Shown here: positions 35,249 through 42,724 of the stretch, piece by piece
How the letters are laid out: the number at the start of each line of letters is the position of its first letter
How positions within the stretch are numbered: the stretch's first letter is position 1
Source of the DNA: Trueperaceae bacterium
Lineage (GTDB): Bacteria; Deinococcota; Deinococci; Deinococcales; Trueperaceae
Length of the DNA: 49,056 bases
Assembly: GCA_007695125.1 (NCBI GenBank)
Contig: REEJ01000298.1
Location: 1 to 49,056, forward strand
Direction: 5' to 3'
Notes under the pieces: model-generated
Databases searched by the model: none
Seen by the model: the letters and a program-made list of their open reading frames with translations, nothing else
Told to the model about the DNA's origin: nothing
Program-made: the position numbers and the translations under genes

Positions 35249-36103
35249 ATGCCCGACGTCATCGCCACACCGCAGCGCGTCGCCTTCCAGGGCGTCGCTG
35301 GCGCGTTCTCCGAGCAAGCCGCGCTCCAGTTCGCCCCCACCGGCGAAGCGGTCGGGTTCCCGACCTTCGAACAGGCGTTCGACGCCGCGCTCAAGGGCGT
35401 CTGTAGCCACGCCTGCCTGCCCGTCGAGAACAGCCTGGCCGGGTCGATCAACCAGACCTACGACCTGCTCACCGACTCCGTGCTGCACGTGGTCGGGGAG
35501 CAGGTGGTGCGCGTCCACCACAACCTCCTGGCACGGCCCGGGACACGGCTCGAGGACGTGCGGCGCGTGTACAGCCACACCCAGGGCCTGCAGCAGTGCC
35601 AGGCCTTCTTGCGCAAGCACGGCTTCGAGGCGGTGACCGAGTTCGACACGGCCGGCGCGGCGAAGCTGCTGTCCGAGAACGGCGGCGAGGGCAAGGCAGC
35701 CATCGCCAGCAAGCGGGCCGCCGAGGTCTACGACCTCGTCGTGCTGGCCGAGAACATCGAGGATCTGGCGTTCAACTACACCCGCTTCTTCGTGCTGGCG
35801 CCCGACGCGGCCCCCCTCAGCGACGGCCCCCACAAGACCAGCCTGGTGCTGGCAACGCGCCACCGCCCCGGCGACCTCGTGGAGTGCCTGCTCGAGTTCC
35901 ACCGGCGCGACATCAACATGACGAAGCTGGAGTCGCGCCCCAGGCGCGACAAGCCGTGGAGCTACCTGTTCTACATCGACATCGATGGCCACATCGAGGA
36001 GCCCCACGTCGCCGCGGCGCTCACCGGCCTGATGCGCAAAGCGGCCTTCGTCAAGTTCCTCGGCTCCTACCCCGCCGCCCCGGCGATCGTGGACCTCGAC
36101 TAG
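35249..36103 (+). CDS. pheA: Prephenate dehydratase
   Basis: Converts prephenate to phenylpyruvate in phenylalanine synthesis. The 284-residue monofunctional enzyme has no chorismate mutase domain. The catalytic domain starts RVAFQGVAGAFSEQAAL (10-26) and contains CLPVENSLAGSINQTYDLL, VYSHTQGLQQCQAFL, AAIASKRAAEVYDL and the active-site NYTRFFVLA. A C-terminal ACT domain (about 193-270) carries KTSLVLATRHRPGDLVECLLEF and the Phe-binding LESRPRRDKPWSYLFYID, so feedback inhibition by phenylalanine is likely. Confidence 0.96.
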   Translation: MPDVIATPQRVAFQGVAGAFSEQAALQFAPTGEAVGFPTFEQAFDAALKGVCSHACLPVENSLAGSINQTYDLLTDSVLHVVGEQVVRVHHNLLARPGTRLEDVRRVYSHTQGLQQCQAFLRKHGFEAVTEFDTAGAAKLLSENGGEGKAAIASKRAAEVYDLVVLAENIEDLAFNYTRFFVLAPDAAPLSDGPHKTSLVLATRHRPGDLVECLLEFHRRDINMTKLESRPRRDKPWSYLFYIDIDGHIEEPHVAAALTGLMRKAAFVKFLGSYPAAPAIVDLD

Positions 36104-36107
36104 CGCC

Positions 36108-36338
36108 GTGGCCGCCGACCGCTCCAACGACGGCGATGCAGGCGAGGGCCTGCGCTTGGGCGACGCGCTCAAGCTCGCCGGGCTCGTGGACACGGGCGGA
36201 GCGGCCAAACAGCGCATCCAGGCGGGCGAGGTGCGCGTCAACGGTCAGGTCGAGACACGCCGCAAGCGCCGGCTGGTGCCTGGAGACGTGATCGAGGTCG
36301 ACGGCGAGTCGTTCGAGATCGAGCTCGACGACGGCTGA
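36108..36338 (+). CDS. S4-domain RNA-binding protein (YaaA/YbcJ-like)
   Basis: The 76-residue protein is essentially one S4 RNA-binding domain: [50 protein letters not shown] (split near 16-64). GTG 36108 starts 4 bp after the pheA stop, so it is probably in the pheA transcript. YbcJ/YaaA-like proteins bind structured RNA; the target is unknown. Its last 94 bases are overlapped on the other strand by the open frame of the Uma2-like gene. Confidence 0.88.
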   Translation: MAADRSNDGDAGEGLRLGDALKLAGLVDTGGAAKQRIQAGEVRVNGQVETRRKRRLVPGDVIEVDGESFEIELDDG

Positions 36339-36892
36339 TCCGGCGCCGTGACCACACGAGTGCGCGGAACGGGCACCACGTGCAGCCAGGGCACGTCGTC
36401 GGGGGCGCAGGGCTCGCCCGGCAGCAGGAGTTCGCGGCGCGTGTAGCGCACGCCGTGCGGCGCCGCGTAGCGCGTCCCGGTCGCGGCCGTCGCCTCCAAC
36501 ACCCACACCTCGCGAACGCCGGCGAACGCATACCGTCGCAGCCGCGCGGCGACGTCGTCCTCGTCGTCGACGACGAGGACGGCGAGCGCCAGCGCGTGCG
36601 CCGGCGGCGCGGGCCAGCGCGCGTAGGACGCCATCGGTCGCGCCACGCCGACCTCCGGCCGCAGCAGGTCGCTCGGAGGCGCCGCGACCGCGTCGCGCAC
36701 GCCGACACGGAGGCCGGTGGCGCGTTCGTCGAGGGCGCTCGCGAGCCGCACGACGGCGGCGACCACGGCGGCGGACGGCAGGGGTTGGCGCACCATGCGT
36801 CCGTCGAGCAGCTCCACCGCCGGTGAGCGGAACTGCGCGGCGAGGTCGTCGCTGGCGGCGAGGTCGTCGAAGGTGATGCGCGCTGCGGGCAT
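36245..36892 (-). CDS. Uma2-family (PD-(D/E)XK nuclease-like) protein, probably degenerate
   Basis: ATG 36892 gives 215 residues. The layout matches the Uma2/DUF820 family: [31 protein letters not shown] in place of the usual PDV strand, [34 protein letters not shown], and a final [21 protein letters not shown]. The residues expected at the active site appear lost: PDV is PEV, the Glu of the VVEVL strand is Ala (ALAVL), and the following catalytic Lys is Arg (ARLRRYA). The last 35 residues (serine-rich, [13 protein letters not shown]) are read antisense through the S4 gene, suggesting the original stop was lost. Possibly a decaying remnant. Confidence 0.6.
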   Translation of the reverse strand: MPAARITFDDLAASDDLAAQFRSPAVELLDGRMVRQPLPSAAVVAAVVRLASALDERATGLRVGVRDAVAAPPSDLLRPEVGVARPMASYARWPAPPAHALALAVLVVDDEDDVAARLRRYAFAGVREVWVLEATAATGTRYAAPHGVRYTRRELLLPGEPCAPDDVPWLHVVPVPRTRVVTAPDQPSSSSISNDSPSTSITSPGTSRRLRRVST

Positions 36893-37022
36893 GGAGACGA
36901 GGATGGCGCGCGCGGTCGTTGGACCCGGCGCCGAGCCAGGCCGTCGCCGCGGGCATCTAGGCTCGTACCGGCCACGACGCGGCGGCCGCCCAGGCCGACG
37001 CGGTCGCCTCGGGCGGCGGTGG

Positions 37023-37028
37023 TACACT
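37023..37028 (+). promoter_or_regulatory. Candidate -10 box upstream of carB
   Basis: TACACT lies 119 bp before the carB ATG, implying a leader of about 110 nt (roughly 37035-37147). This contrasts with the leaderless genes around it. No known riboswitch or PyrR-type site was recognised in the leader. Confidence 0.4.
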
Positions 37029-37147
37029 TCGCCGGATACGACCTGGGCGGTCACGGCGACGTGCCACGCCGATGCCGCGGGCTCCGCTACCGAGGACCCT
37101 CACGGCGCGCAACCCAGGCGCGAGCCCCCCACCCAGCAGGAGCTGCG

Positions 37148-40100
37148 ATGCCGCGACGCGACGACCTCCACACCATCTTGATCCTGGGCTCCGGACCGAT
37201 CGTCATCGGTCAGGCGGCCGAGTTCGACTACTCTGGCACGCAGGCCTGCAAGGCCCTGCGCGCCGCCGGCTTCCGCGTGGTGCTGGTCAACGCCAACCCG
37301 GCGACGATCATGACCGACCCCGAGGTGGCCGACCGCACCTACATCGAACCGCTCACACCCGAGACCGTCGAGCGCATCATCATCAAAGAGCGACCCGACG
37401 CGCTCCTCCCCACGCTCGGGGGCCAGACGGCCCTGAACCTCGCCAAGGCGCTGTACGAGTCGGGTGTTCTCGAGCGCCACGGCGTCGAGTTGATCGGTGC
37501 GAACTACGAAGCGATCCAGAAGGGCGAGGACCGGCAGCGCTTCCAACAGGCGATGACCAGCATCGGGATCGCGACCCCGGCGGGGCGCATGATCGCCACG
37601 CTCGACGAGGCGCTGGCCTTCGTCGACGAGATCGGCTACCCCGCCATCATCCGGCCCAGCTTCACGCTCGGCGGCACCGGAGGCGGCATCGCCTTTGATG
37701 AGGCCGGCTTCCGCCGCATCGTCCGCCAGGGCCTGCACGACTCCCCCGTCCATACCGTGCTGGTCGAGCAGTCGGTGCTGGGCTGGAAGGAGTACGAGCT
37801 CGAGGTGATGCGCGACACGAACGACACCGTCGTCATCATCTGCTCGATCGAGAACCTCGATCCGATGGGCGTGCACACCGGCGACAGCATCACCGTCGCT
37901 CCCGCGCAGACGCTCTCCGACAAGGAGTACCAGCGCCTGCGCGACTACTCCATCGCGATCATCCGCGAGATCGGCGTCGACACCGGGGGATCGAACATCC
38001 AGTTCGCCGTGAACCCCGAGAACGGCGACGTGATCGTGATCGAGATGAACCCGCGCGTCTCGCGCAGCTCGGCGCTGGCCTCGAAGGCGACGGGCTACCC
38101 GATCGCCAAGATCGCGGCGCTGCTGGCGGTGGGCTACCACCTCGACGAGCTCCCCAACGACATCACCAAGGAGACGAAGGCCGCCTTCGAACCCTCGATC
38201 GACTACGTCGTGACCAAGATCCCGCGCTTCGCGTTCGAGAAGTTCCCGGCCGCGCTCGACGAGCTCGGTACGCAGATGCGCTCCGTCGGCGAGGTCATGG
38301 CGATCGGACGCACCTTCAAGGAGTCGCTCCAGAAGGCGCTGCGCTCGCTCGAGCTCGACGTGCGCAGCGCCACGCGCGACCTGACGATCGAGCAGCTCGA
38401 GGCGCGGCTCTACCCCAACCCACGCAGGCTCCCCGCCCTCCTTGAACTCCTACGGCGGGGCACCTCACCCCAGGTGCTGTTCGAGCGCACGGCCATCGAC
38501 CCGTGGTTCCTGGCGCAACTCGAGGAGATCGTCGACGCCGAAGCGGAGATCCGCGATCTGGGGGCACCCGACACGTGGGATTGGGAGCTGTGGCGTGAGA
38601 TCAAGCGCCTGGGCTTCTCGGACGCCGACGTCGGCCAGCTCACCGACACCGCCACGGCCACCGTGCGCGAGCTCCGCATCGGCAAGGGGCAGCGCCCGGT
38701 CTACAAGACGGTCGACACGTGCGCCGCCGAGTTCGAGGCCTACACCCCGTACCACTACTCCACCTACGAGTGGGAGGACGAGGTGCGGCCGTCCGATCGC
38801 GACAAGGTCGTGATCCTCGGTTCTGGGCCGAACCGCATCGGGCAGGGCGTCGAGTTCGACTACGCCACGGTCCACGCCGTCTGGGCGTTGCGCGACGCCG
38901 GCTTCGAGACGATCATGGTGAACTCCAACCCCGAGACGGTCTCGACCGACTACGACACGGCCGACCGCCTCTACTTCGAACCGCTCACGCTCGAGGACGT
39001 GCTCAACATCATCGATCACGAGCAGCCCAAGGGTGTGATCGTCCAGCTCGGCGGGCAGACGCCGCTCAAGCTCGCGCAAGGACTCGAGGACGCCGGCGCG
39101 CCGGTGTGGGGCACGTCCGCGGCGGCGATCCACGCGGCCGAGGACCGCGACGCGTTCCACGCGCTGTGCGAGTCGTTGGGCATCGCGCAACCGGCCGGCG
39201 GCGTCGCGAGGGACGCGGCCGACGCCGAGCGGCTCGCCGGGGACATCGGCTACCCGGTGATGGTGCGTCCGTCGTACGTCCTCGGCGGTCGCGCCATGCA
39301 GGTGGTCCACGACGTCGGCGAACTGCGCGCCTACCTGGAGGTCGTCTACGCGGAACTCGAGGGCGCGCCCAGCATCCTGGTCGACGACTTCGTGGAGGGC
39401 GCCACCGAGGTCGACGTCGACGCCATCAGCGACGGCGAGACGACGGTGGTCGCGGGCATCATGGAGCACATCGAGCGCGCCGGCATCCACTCGGGCGATT
39501 CAGCCTGCATCGTGCCTCCGGTGACGCTCAGCGACGAGGTCCAGGCGCAGATCCGGGCCTCCACCATCCGGCTGGCCGAGGCGATCGGCGTGCGCGGCCT
39601 GATCAACGTGCAGTTCGTGATCAAGGGCGAAGAGGTGCTGGTGATCGAGGCGAACCCGCGCGCGAGCCGCACCATCCCGTACCTGTCGAAGGCGATCGGC
39701 CATCCGCTCGCCAAGTACGCCGCGCTCGTGAGCGCGGGGCGCAGCCTGCGCGACATCGGCTTCACCGAGACGCCGCAGCCGACGTTCTACAGCGCCAAGG
39801 AGGTGGTGCTGCCGTTCCTGAAGTTCGCCGACGTGCTGCCGGTGCTGGGTCCCGAGATGCGCTCGACAGGCGAGTCGATGGGCATCGACCCCGATCCCTA
39901 CCTCGCGTACGGCAAGGCTCTCGCCGGGGCGAACCTGCACCTGCCGAGCAGCGGGCGGGTGCGCTGCATCGGCCTGGCGGACGACGACCCTGTGATCGCC
40001 GGCTTCCTCGAGCTGGGCTTCGAGGTCGTCGCCGGCCAGAGCGCCGAAGGGGACGAGGTCGCCGACGACGCGCTGCTGATCGACGTCACGCATACGCGCG

Positions 40101-40264
40101 CCCTACGCCTGGCCCTCGAGGAGGGGGTGCCGTTCTTGAGCACGCGCGAGGCGGCCGTCTGGTCGTTGGAGGCCCTGCGACGCGGGCACGCCCGCACGGC
40201 ACCGAGCGTGCACGCCCTGCAGGACCTGCACCGCGTCGCGCCACCGATCGACGCTCCGGCCTGA
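37148..40264 (+). CDS. carB: Carbamoyl-phosphate synthase, large subunit
   Basis: Makes carbamoyl phosphate from bicarbonate, ammonia (from CarA) and two ATP, feeding arginine (ArgF) and pyrimidine synthesis. The 1038-residue product has two homologous ATP-grasp halves. The first begins [22 protein letters not shown] (9-30, split) and contains [11 protein letters not shown] and [22 protein letters not shown]. The second begins [20 protein letters not shown] near 555 and contains [24 protein letters not shown]. The C-terminal MGS-like allosteric region (from about 935) is compact and diverged. ATG 37148 has CAGGAG 7 nt upstream; longer in-frame starts overlap the promoter. carA is not adjacent. 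Confidence 0.97.
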   Translation: MPRRDDLHTILILGSGPIVIGQAAEFDYSGTQACKALRAAGFRVVLVNANPATIMTDPEVADRTYIEPLTPETVERIIIKERPDALLPTLGGQTALNLAKALYESGVLERHGVELIGANYEAIQKGEDRQRFQQAMTSIGIATPAGRMIATLDEALAFVDEIGYPAIIRPSFTLGGTGGGIAFDEAGFRRIVRQGLHDSPVHTVLVEQSVLGWKEYELEVMRDTNDTVVIICSIENLDPMGVHTGDSITVAPAQTLSDKEYQRLRDYSIAIIREIGVDTGGSNIQFAVNPENGDVIVIEMNPRVSRSSALASKATGYPIAKIAALLAVGYHLDELPNDITKETKAAFEPSIDYVVTKIPRFAFEKFPAALDELGTQMRSVGEVMAIGRTFKESLQKALRSLELDVRSATRDLTIEQLEARLYPNPRRLPALLELLRRGTSPQVLFERTAIDPWFLAQLEEIVDAEAEIRDLGAPDTWDWELWREIKRLGFSDADVGQLTDTATATVRELRIGKGQRPVYKTVDTCAAEFEAYTPYHYSTYEWEDEVRPSDRDKVVILGSGPNRIGQGVEFDYATVHAVWALRDAGFETIMVNSNPETVSTDYDTADRLYFEPLTLEDVLNIIDHEQPKGVIVQLGGQTPLKLAQGLEDAGAPVWGTSAAAIHAAEDRDAFHALCESLGIAQPAGGVARDAADAERLAGDIGYPVMVRPSYVLGGRAMQVVHDVGELRAYLEVVYAELEGAPSILVDDFVEGATEVDVDAISDGETTVVAGIMEHIERAGIHSGDSACIVPPVTLSDEVQAQIRASTIRLAEAIGVRGLINVQFVIKGEEVLVIEANPRASRTIPYLSKAIGHPLAKYAALVSAGRSLRDIGFTETPQPTFYSAKEVVLPFLKFADVLPVLGPEMRSTGESMGIDPDPYLAYGKALAGANLHLPSSGRVRCIGLADDDPVIAGFLELGFEVVAGQSAEGDEVADDALLIDVTHTRALRLALEEGVPFLSTREAAVWSLEALRRGHARTAPSVHALQDLHRVAPPIDAPA

Positions 40265-40276
40265 TCCCACGAGACG

Positions 40277-40313
40277 TGTCTGCGCCGCCCCCCAACGGGC
40301 GGCGGCGGCGACA
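40277..40313. terminator. Bidirectional hairpin between carB and the convergent large gene
   Basis: CGCCGCCC (40283-40290) pairs with GGGCGGCG (40297-40304) around a 6-nt loop. Outside an internal loop, TGTC (40277-40280) and GACA (40309-40312) extend the stem. No clear T-tract in either direction. Confidence 0.55.
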
Positions 40314-40342
40314 CCTCGCTACGTTCGGTCAGGCTGATGCGC

Positions 40343-42541
40343 TCAGCGGCGCTTGCGGCCGCTGGGCTTGCGGTCGATCACCTGGGACACGTCGATCTCG
40401 TCGTCAGGATCCTCGCCGAAACCGGTGGCGAAGCCGCCGCCGAACAGCGCGTCCTGGCCACCACGCTTCTGGGCGGGCGTGGGCTCCGGTTCGGGAGCGG
40501 CATGCGTGCGTTGCGGTACGGACGCCGACGCCGGTACGGACACGGCCTCGCGCGCCTCGGACACACCGCTGCGACCCTTCGCAGGCGGCTGGACCCGCGG
40601 CTCGGGCCGCGGCGCCGGGCGCCGCTCCTCGACGCGTGGTTCCGCTGCCGCCGCGCTCGCCTCGACGCGCGCGAAATCGACGTCGTCGGCCCCGATCGGG
40701 TCGAGCGGCGACGTCACCTCTTCGTCCGAGAAGCCCCGCACGCGGGGCCGCTGCCGCTCGGGCAAGCGAGCGCGCAACGAGGTGGCGTACTCGGCCACCT
40801 GGTCCAGGGCGTCGTGGACGCGGTACCGCAGACAGAACTCACCGTTGTCGACCTTGCTGATCAGGTGGAACGGGGCCTCGGAGAGACGCTCGAGCACGCG
40901 CACGATCTGGTCGCGCGACACGTCCGTGTCGCCGGTGAGGTCCTCGATCACGAAGACCGCGGGGGCACGCAGGCCCGCGAGGCGGGTGAGCACCGTCGAC
41001 ACGACGCCCTTCTCCTGCACGCGCTTCGCGACGCTGCGCTCGAAGCGCTCGAGACCGTATTCGAACATGCCGTCGCGCTCGAAGTGCGGCTCGAGGTCGA
41101 CGGGGCCCAGCATGACCGTGCCGACCAGGTCGAGCACGCGCTCGACGCCCGCCCACGACCAGAGCGTGGCCCGGGCGAGATCGGCAGGTGCGGTCAAGCG
41201 GTGCAGGTCGCGGTGGTCGCCGACGACTGCGAGGTACGTCGCGCCCGACTCGCGCCGGCGCGCCAACAGCGCCGCCCAGTCGAGGCGCTGCTCGTCCGGG
41301 AGCACGTGGAGCAGCACCTTGTGCTGGCGTCGACCGAGGTCGGCATGCAGCATCAACTGGCCGTGGGCCAGGCCCTCGACGCGATAGCCAACACTGGCGA
41401 AGGCCTCACGGGCGCGCTTGGTCTTGACCGGATCGCCGGGCGGCAACGAGGCGCTGTTGAGCGCGGTGTCGCTCGGGAACAGCGTGGCGCGCGGGGTCGG
41501 CACGACGGTCGGCCGCGTGGCCGAAGGGCGAGCCTCACCCAACCGGTCGAGCCGGAACGGGTCCTTGGTGGGAGCGCTCGGCTCAGGTCCGCTCTTGATC
41601 GTCTTGGCCTTCGCCCGCTGCCACGGGAACCTGAACCCGCGGCCGACGGGCTCGTTCCAATCGAAACGCTCCGCCCCGTCACCGGACTCGGCCTCACCGG
41701 CGACCTCGCGCTCGGCGGCGCGGGCGTCGGCGCGAGCGTCCCGCTCGCGCCGCGCATGCGCGCGCGTGTCTTCCTCGGCGCGCTCGTTCAACGAGGCACG
41801 GCTGATTCGCTCGGCTTCGGCGCGATCGTCCTGGACGTCTGGATGGGCCGGGCTCGGTTCCTCGGCCCGGGCGGCGTCGCGGTCGGCCTCGCGTTCGGCC
41901 GCCGCTCTGGCCGCCGCCTCGGCGCGGCGCTCGGCCTCGCGCTGTTCGGCGACCTTCGCGGCCGCATCGGCGCGGCGCTCGGCCTCCGCTGCGGCCTCGG
42001 CGCGGCGCGCCGCCTCTGCCTGCTTGCGCTCCGCCGCCGCCCGCTCGACGGCACGGCGCTCCTCTTCGAGCGCCAGGCTCGATTGCCAGCGCCCTTGGTG
42101 GAGCGTCAGACGCTCATCGGCTTCGAGCGCCTGCCTGAGCGGGAAGCCAGTCGGCACGTCCGGGTGGAGCGCGCGGATCTCGCCTTCCGTCATGGGCACG
42201 CCGGCCTCGGCCACCTCGTCGATCAGTCGACCGAGGACCTCGGGGCGGTGGTAATCGGGCTTCCTGACGCGCTTCACCGCGGTGAGGCCGAGGCCACCGT
42301 CGTCGAGGGCCTTCACGACGATCTCGTCGTTGACCTCGAGCGCGTGCTCGACGAAGAACTCGTCCAGGCCGCTCACCTGCCGGCCCTCGACGTGCAACAG
42401 CACCTCGCCTCCACGCAGGGTGTCCTGCGCGGCGACTTCGCCATCGTCCGGGAAGACCTGCAGCATCCCCAACGGAAGGGTGAGGGTGCCGCTCCGCAGG
42501 CAGATGCGCGTGAGTGGATACCGGAACTCCTGGGCCATCAT
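40343..42541 (-). CDS. Large uncharacterised protein: wHTH-like, coiled-coil and possible restriction-fold regions
   Basis: I do not recognise this 732-residue protein. ATG 42541 has GGGAG 8 nt upstream. Regions in order: residues 1-90, a beta-rich domain (RICLRSGTLTLPLGMLQVFP, GGEVLLHVEGRQVSGLDEFF); 95-152, winged-helix-like (RPEVLGRLIDEVAEAG, ALEADERLTLHQGRW); 155-285, an uninterrupted Ala/Glu/Arg helix, probably a coiled coil. Residues 373-475 form an alpha/beta domain containing D401 and Q406-H-K408 (LMLHADLGRRQHKVLL) then TYLAVVGDHRDLHRL, loosely like the D...QxK core of Mrr-type nucleases. Residues 485-595 are helical, with ISKVDNGEFCLRYRVHDALD resembling a second wing. A Pro/Arg-rich tail ends SGRKRR. 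No signal peptide. A DNA- or RNA-associated cytoplasmic role is inferred only. Confidence 0.75.
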   Translation of the reverse strand: MMAQEFRYPLTRICLRSGTLTLPLGMLQVFPDDGEVAAQDTLRGGEVLLHVEGRQVSGLDEFFVEHALEVNDEIVVKALDDGGLGLTAVKRVRKPDYHRPEVLGRLIDEVAEAGVPMTEGEIRALHPDVPTGFPLRQALEADERLTLHQGRWQSSLALEEERRAVERAAAERKQAEAARRAEAAAEAERRADAAAKVAEQREAERRAEAAARAAAEREADRDAARAEEPSPAHPDVQDDRAEAERISRASLNERAEEDTRAHARRERDARADARAAEREVAGEAESGDGAERFDWNEPVGRGFRFPWQRAKAKTIKSGPEPSAPTKDPFRLDRLGEARPSATRPTVVPTPRATLFPSDTALNSASLPPGDPVKTKRAREAFASVGYRVEGLAHGQLMLHADLGRRQHKVLLHVLPDEQRLDWAALLARRRESGATYLAVVGDHRDLHRLTAPADLARATLWSWAGVERVLDLVGTVMLGPVDLEPHFERDGMFEYGLERFERSVAKRVQEKGVVSTVLTRLAGLRAPAVFVIEDLTGDTDVSRDQIVRVLERLSEAPFHLISKVDNGEFCLRYRVHDALDQVAEYATSLRARLPERQRPRVRGFSDEEVTSPLDPIGADDVDFARVEASAAAAEPRVEERRPAPRPEPRVQPPAKGRSGVSEAREAVSVPASASVPQRTHAAPEPEPTPAQKRGGQDALFGGGFATGFGEDPDDEIDVSQVIDRKPSGRKRR

Positions 42542-42608
42542 GTCCCTCGCTCCCTGTTCGCGCCGCTCAGGGCCACACCCGCCGCGTAGTGAGCGCTGGG
42601 TACCAGAT

Positions 42609-42636
42609 GATGTACCGCGGGCATTGGCGTTGACAA
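42609..42636 (-). promoter_or_regulatory. Candidate promoter of the 732-residue gene
   Basis: On the minus strand TTGTCA (42636-42631) and TACATC (42614-42609) are 16 bp apart, about 68 bp before the start codon. The gap 42542-42724 holds nothing else that I can identify. Confidence 0.4.
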
Positions 42637-42724
42637 CATTCGTGACATGGTAGCAGACCACGGCAACCGATGTGGCAGGCGCGCGCCTGCCGCCGGACTC
42701 AGCGGCACACGCGCGCCACCGGCA

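Noticed and set aside
40337-42589. A 750-codon plus-strand frame opposite the large unknown protein
   Set aside because: Both frames are long. The minus frame shows a coherent domain order, a ribosome binding site and a coiled-coil pattern, while the plus frame is Arg/Gly/Leu noise.
42630-42656. TTGACA followed by TAGCAG on the plus strand, promoter-like
   Set aside because: The spacing is only 15 bp, and nothing is encoded downstream on that strand until cutA, so it would only give transcript antisense to rnr.
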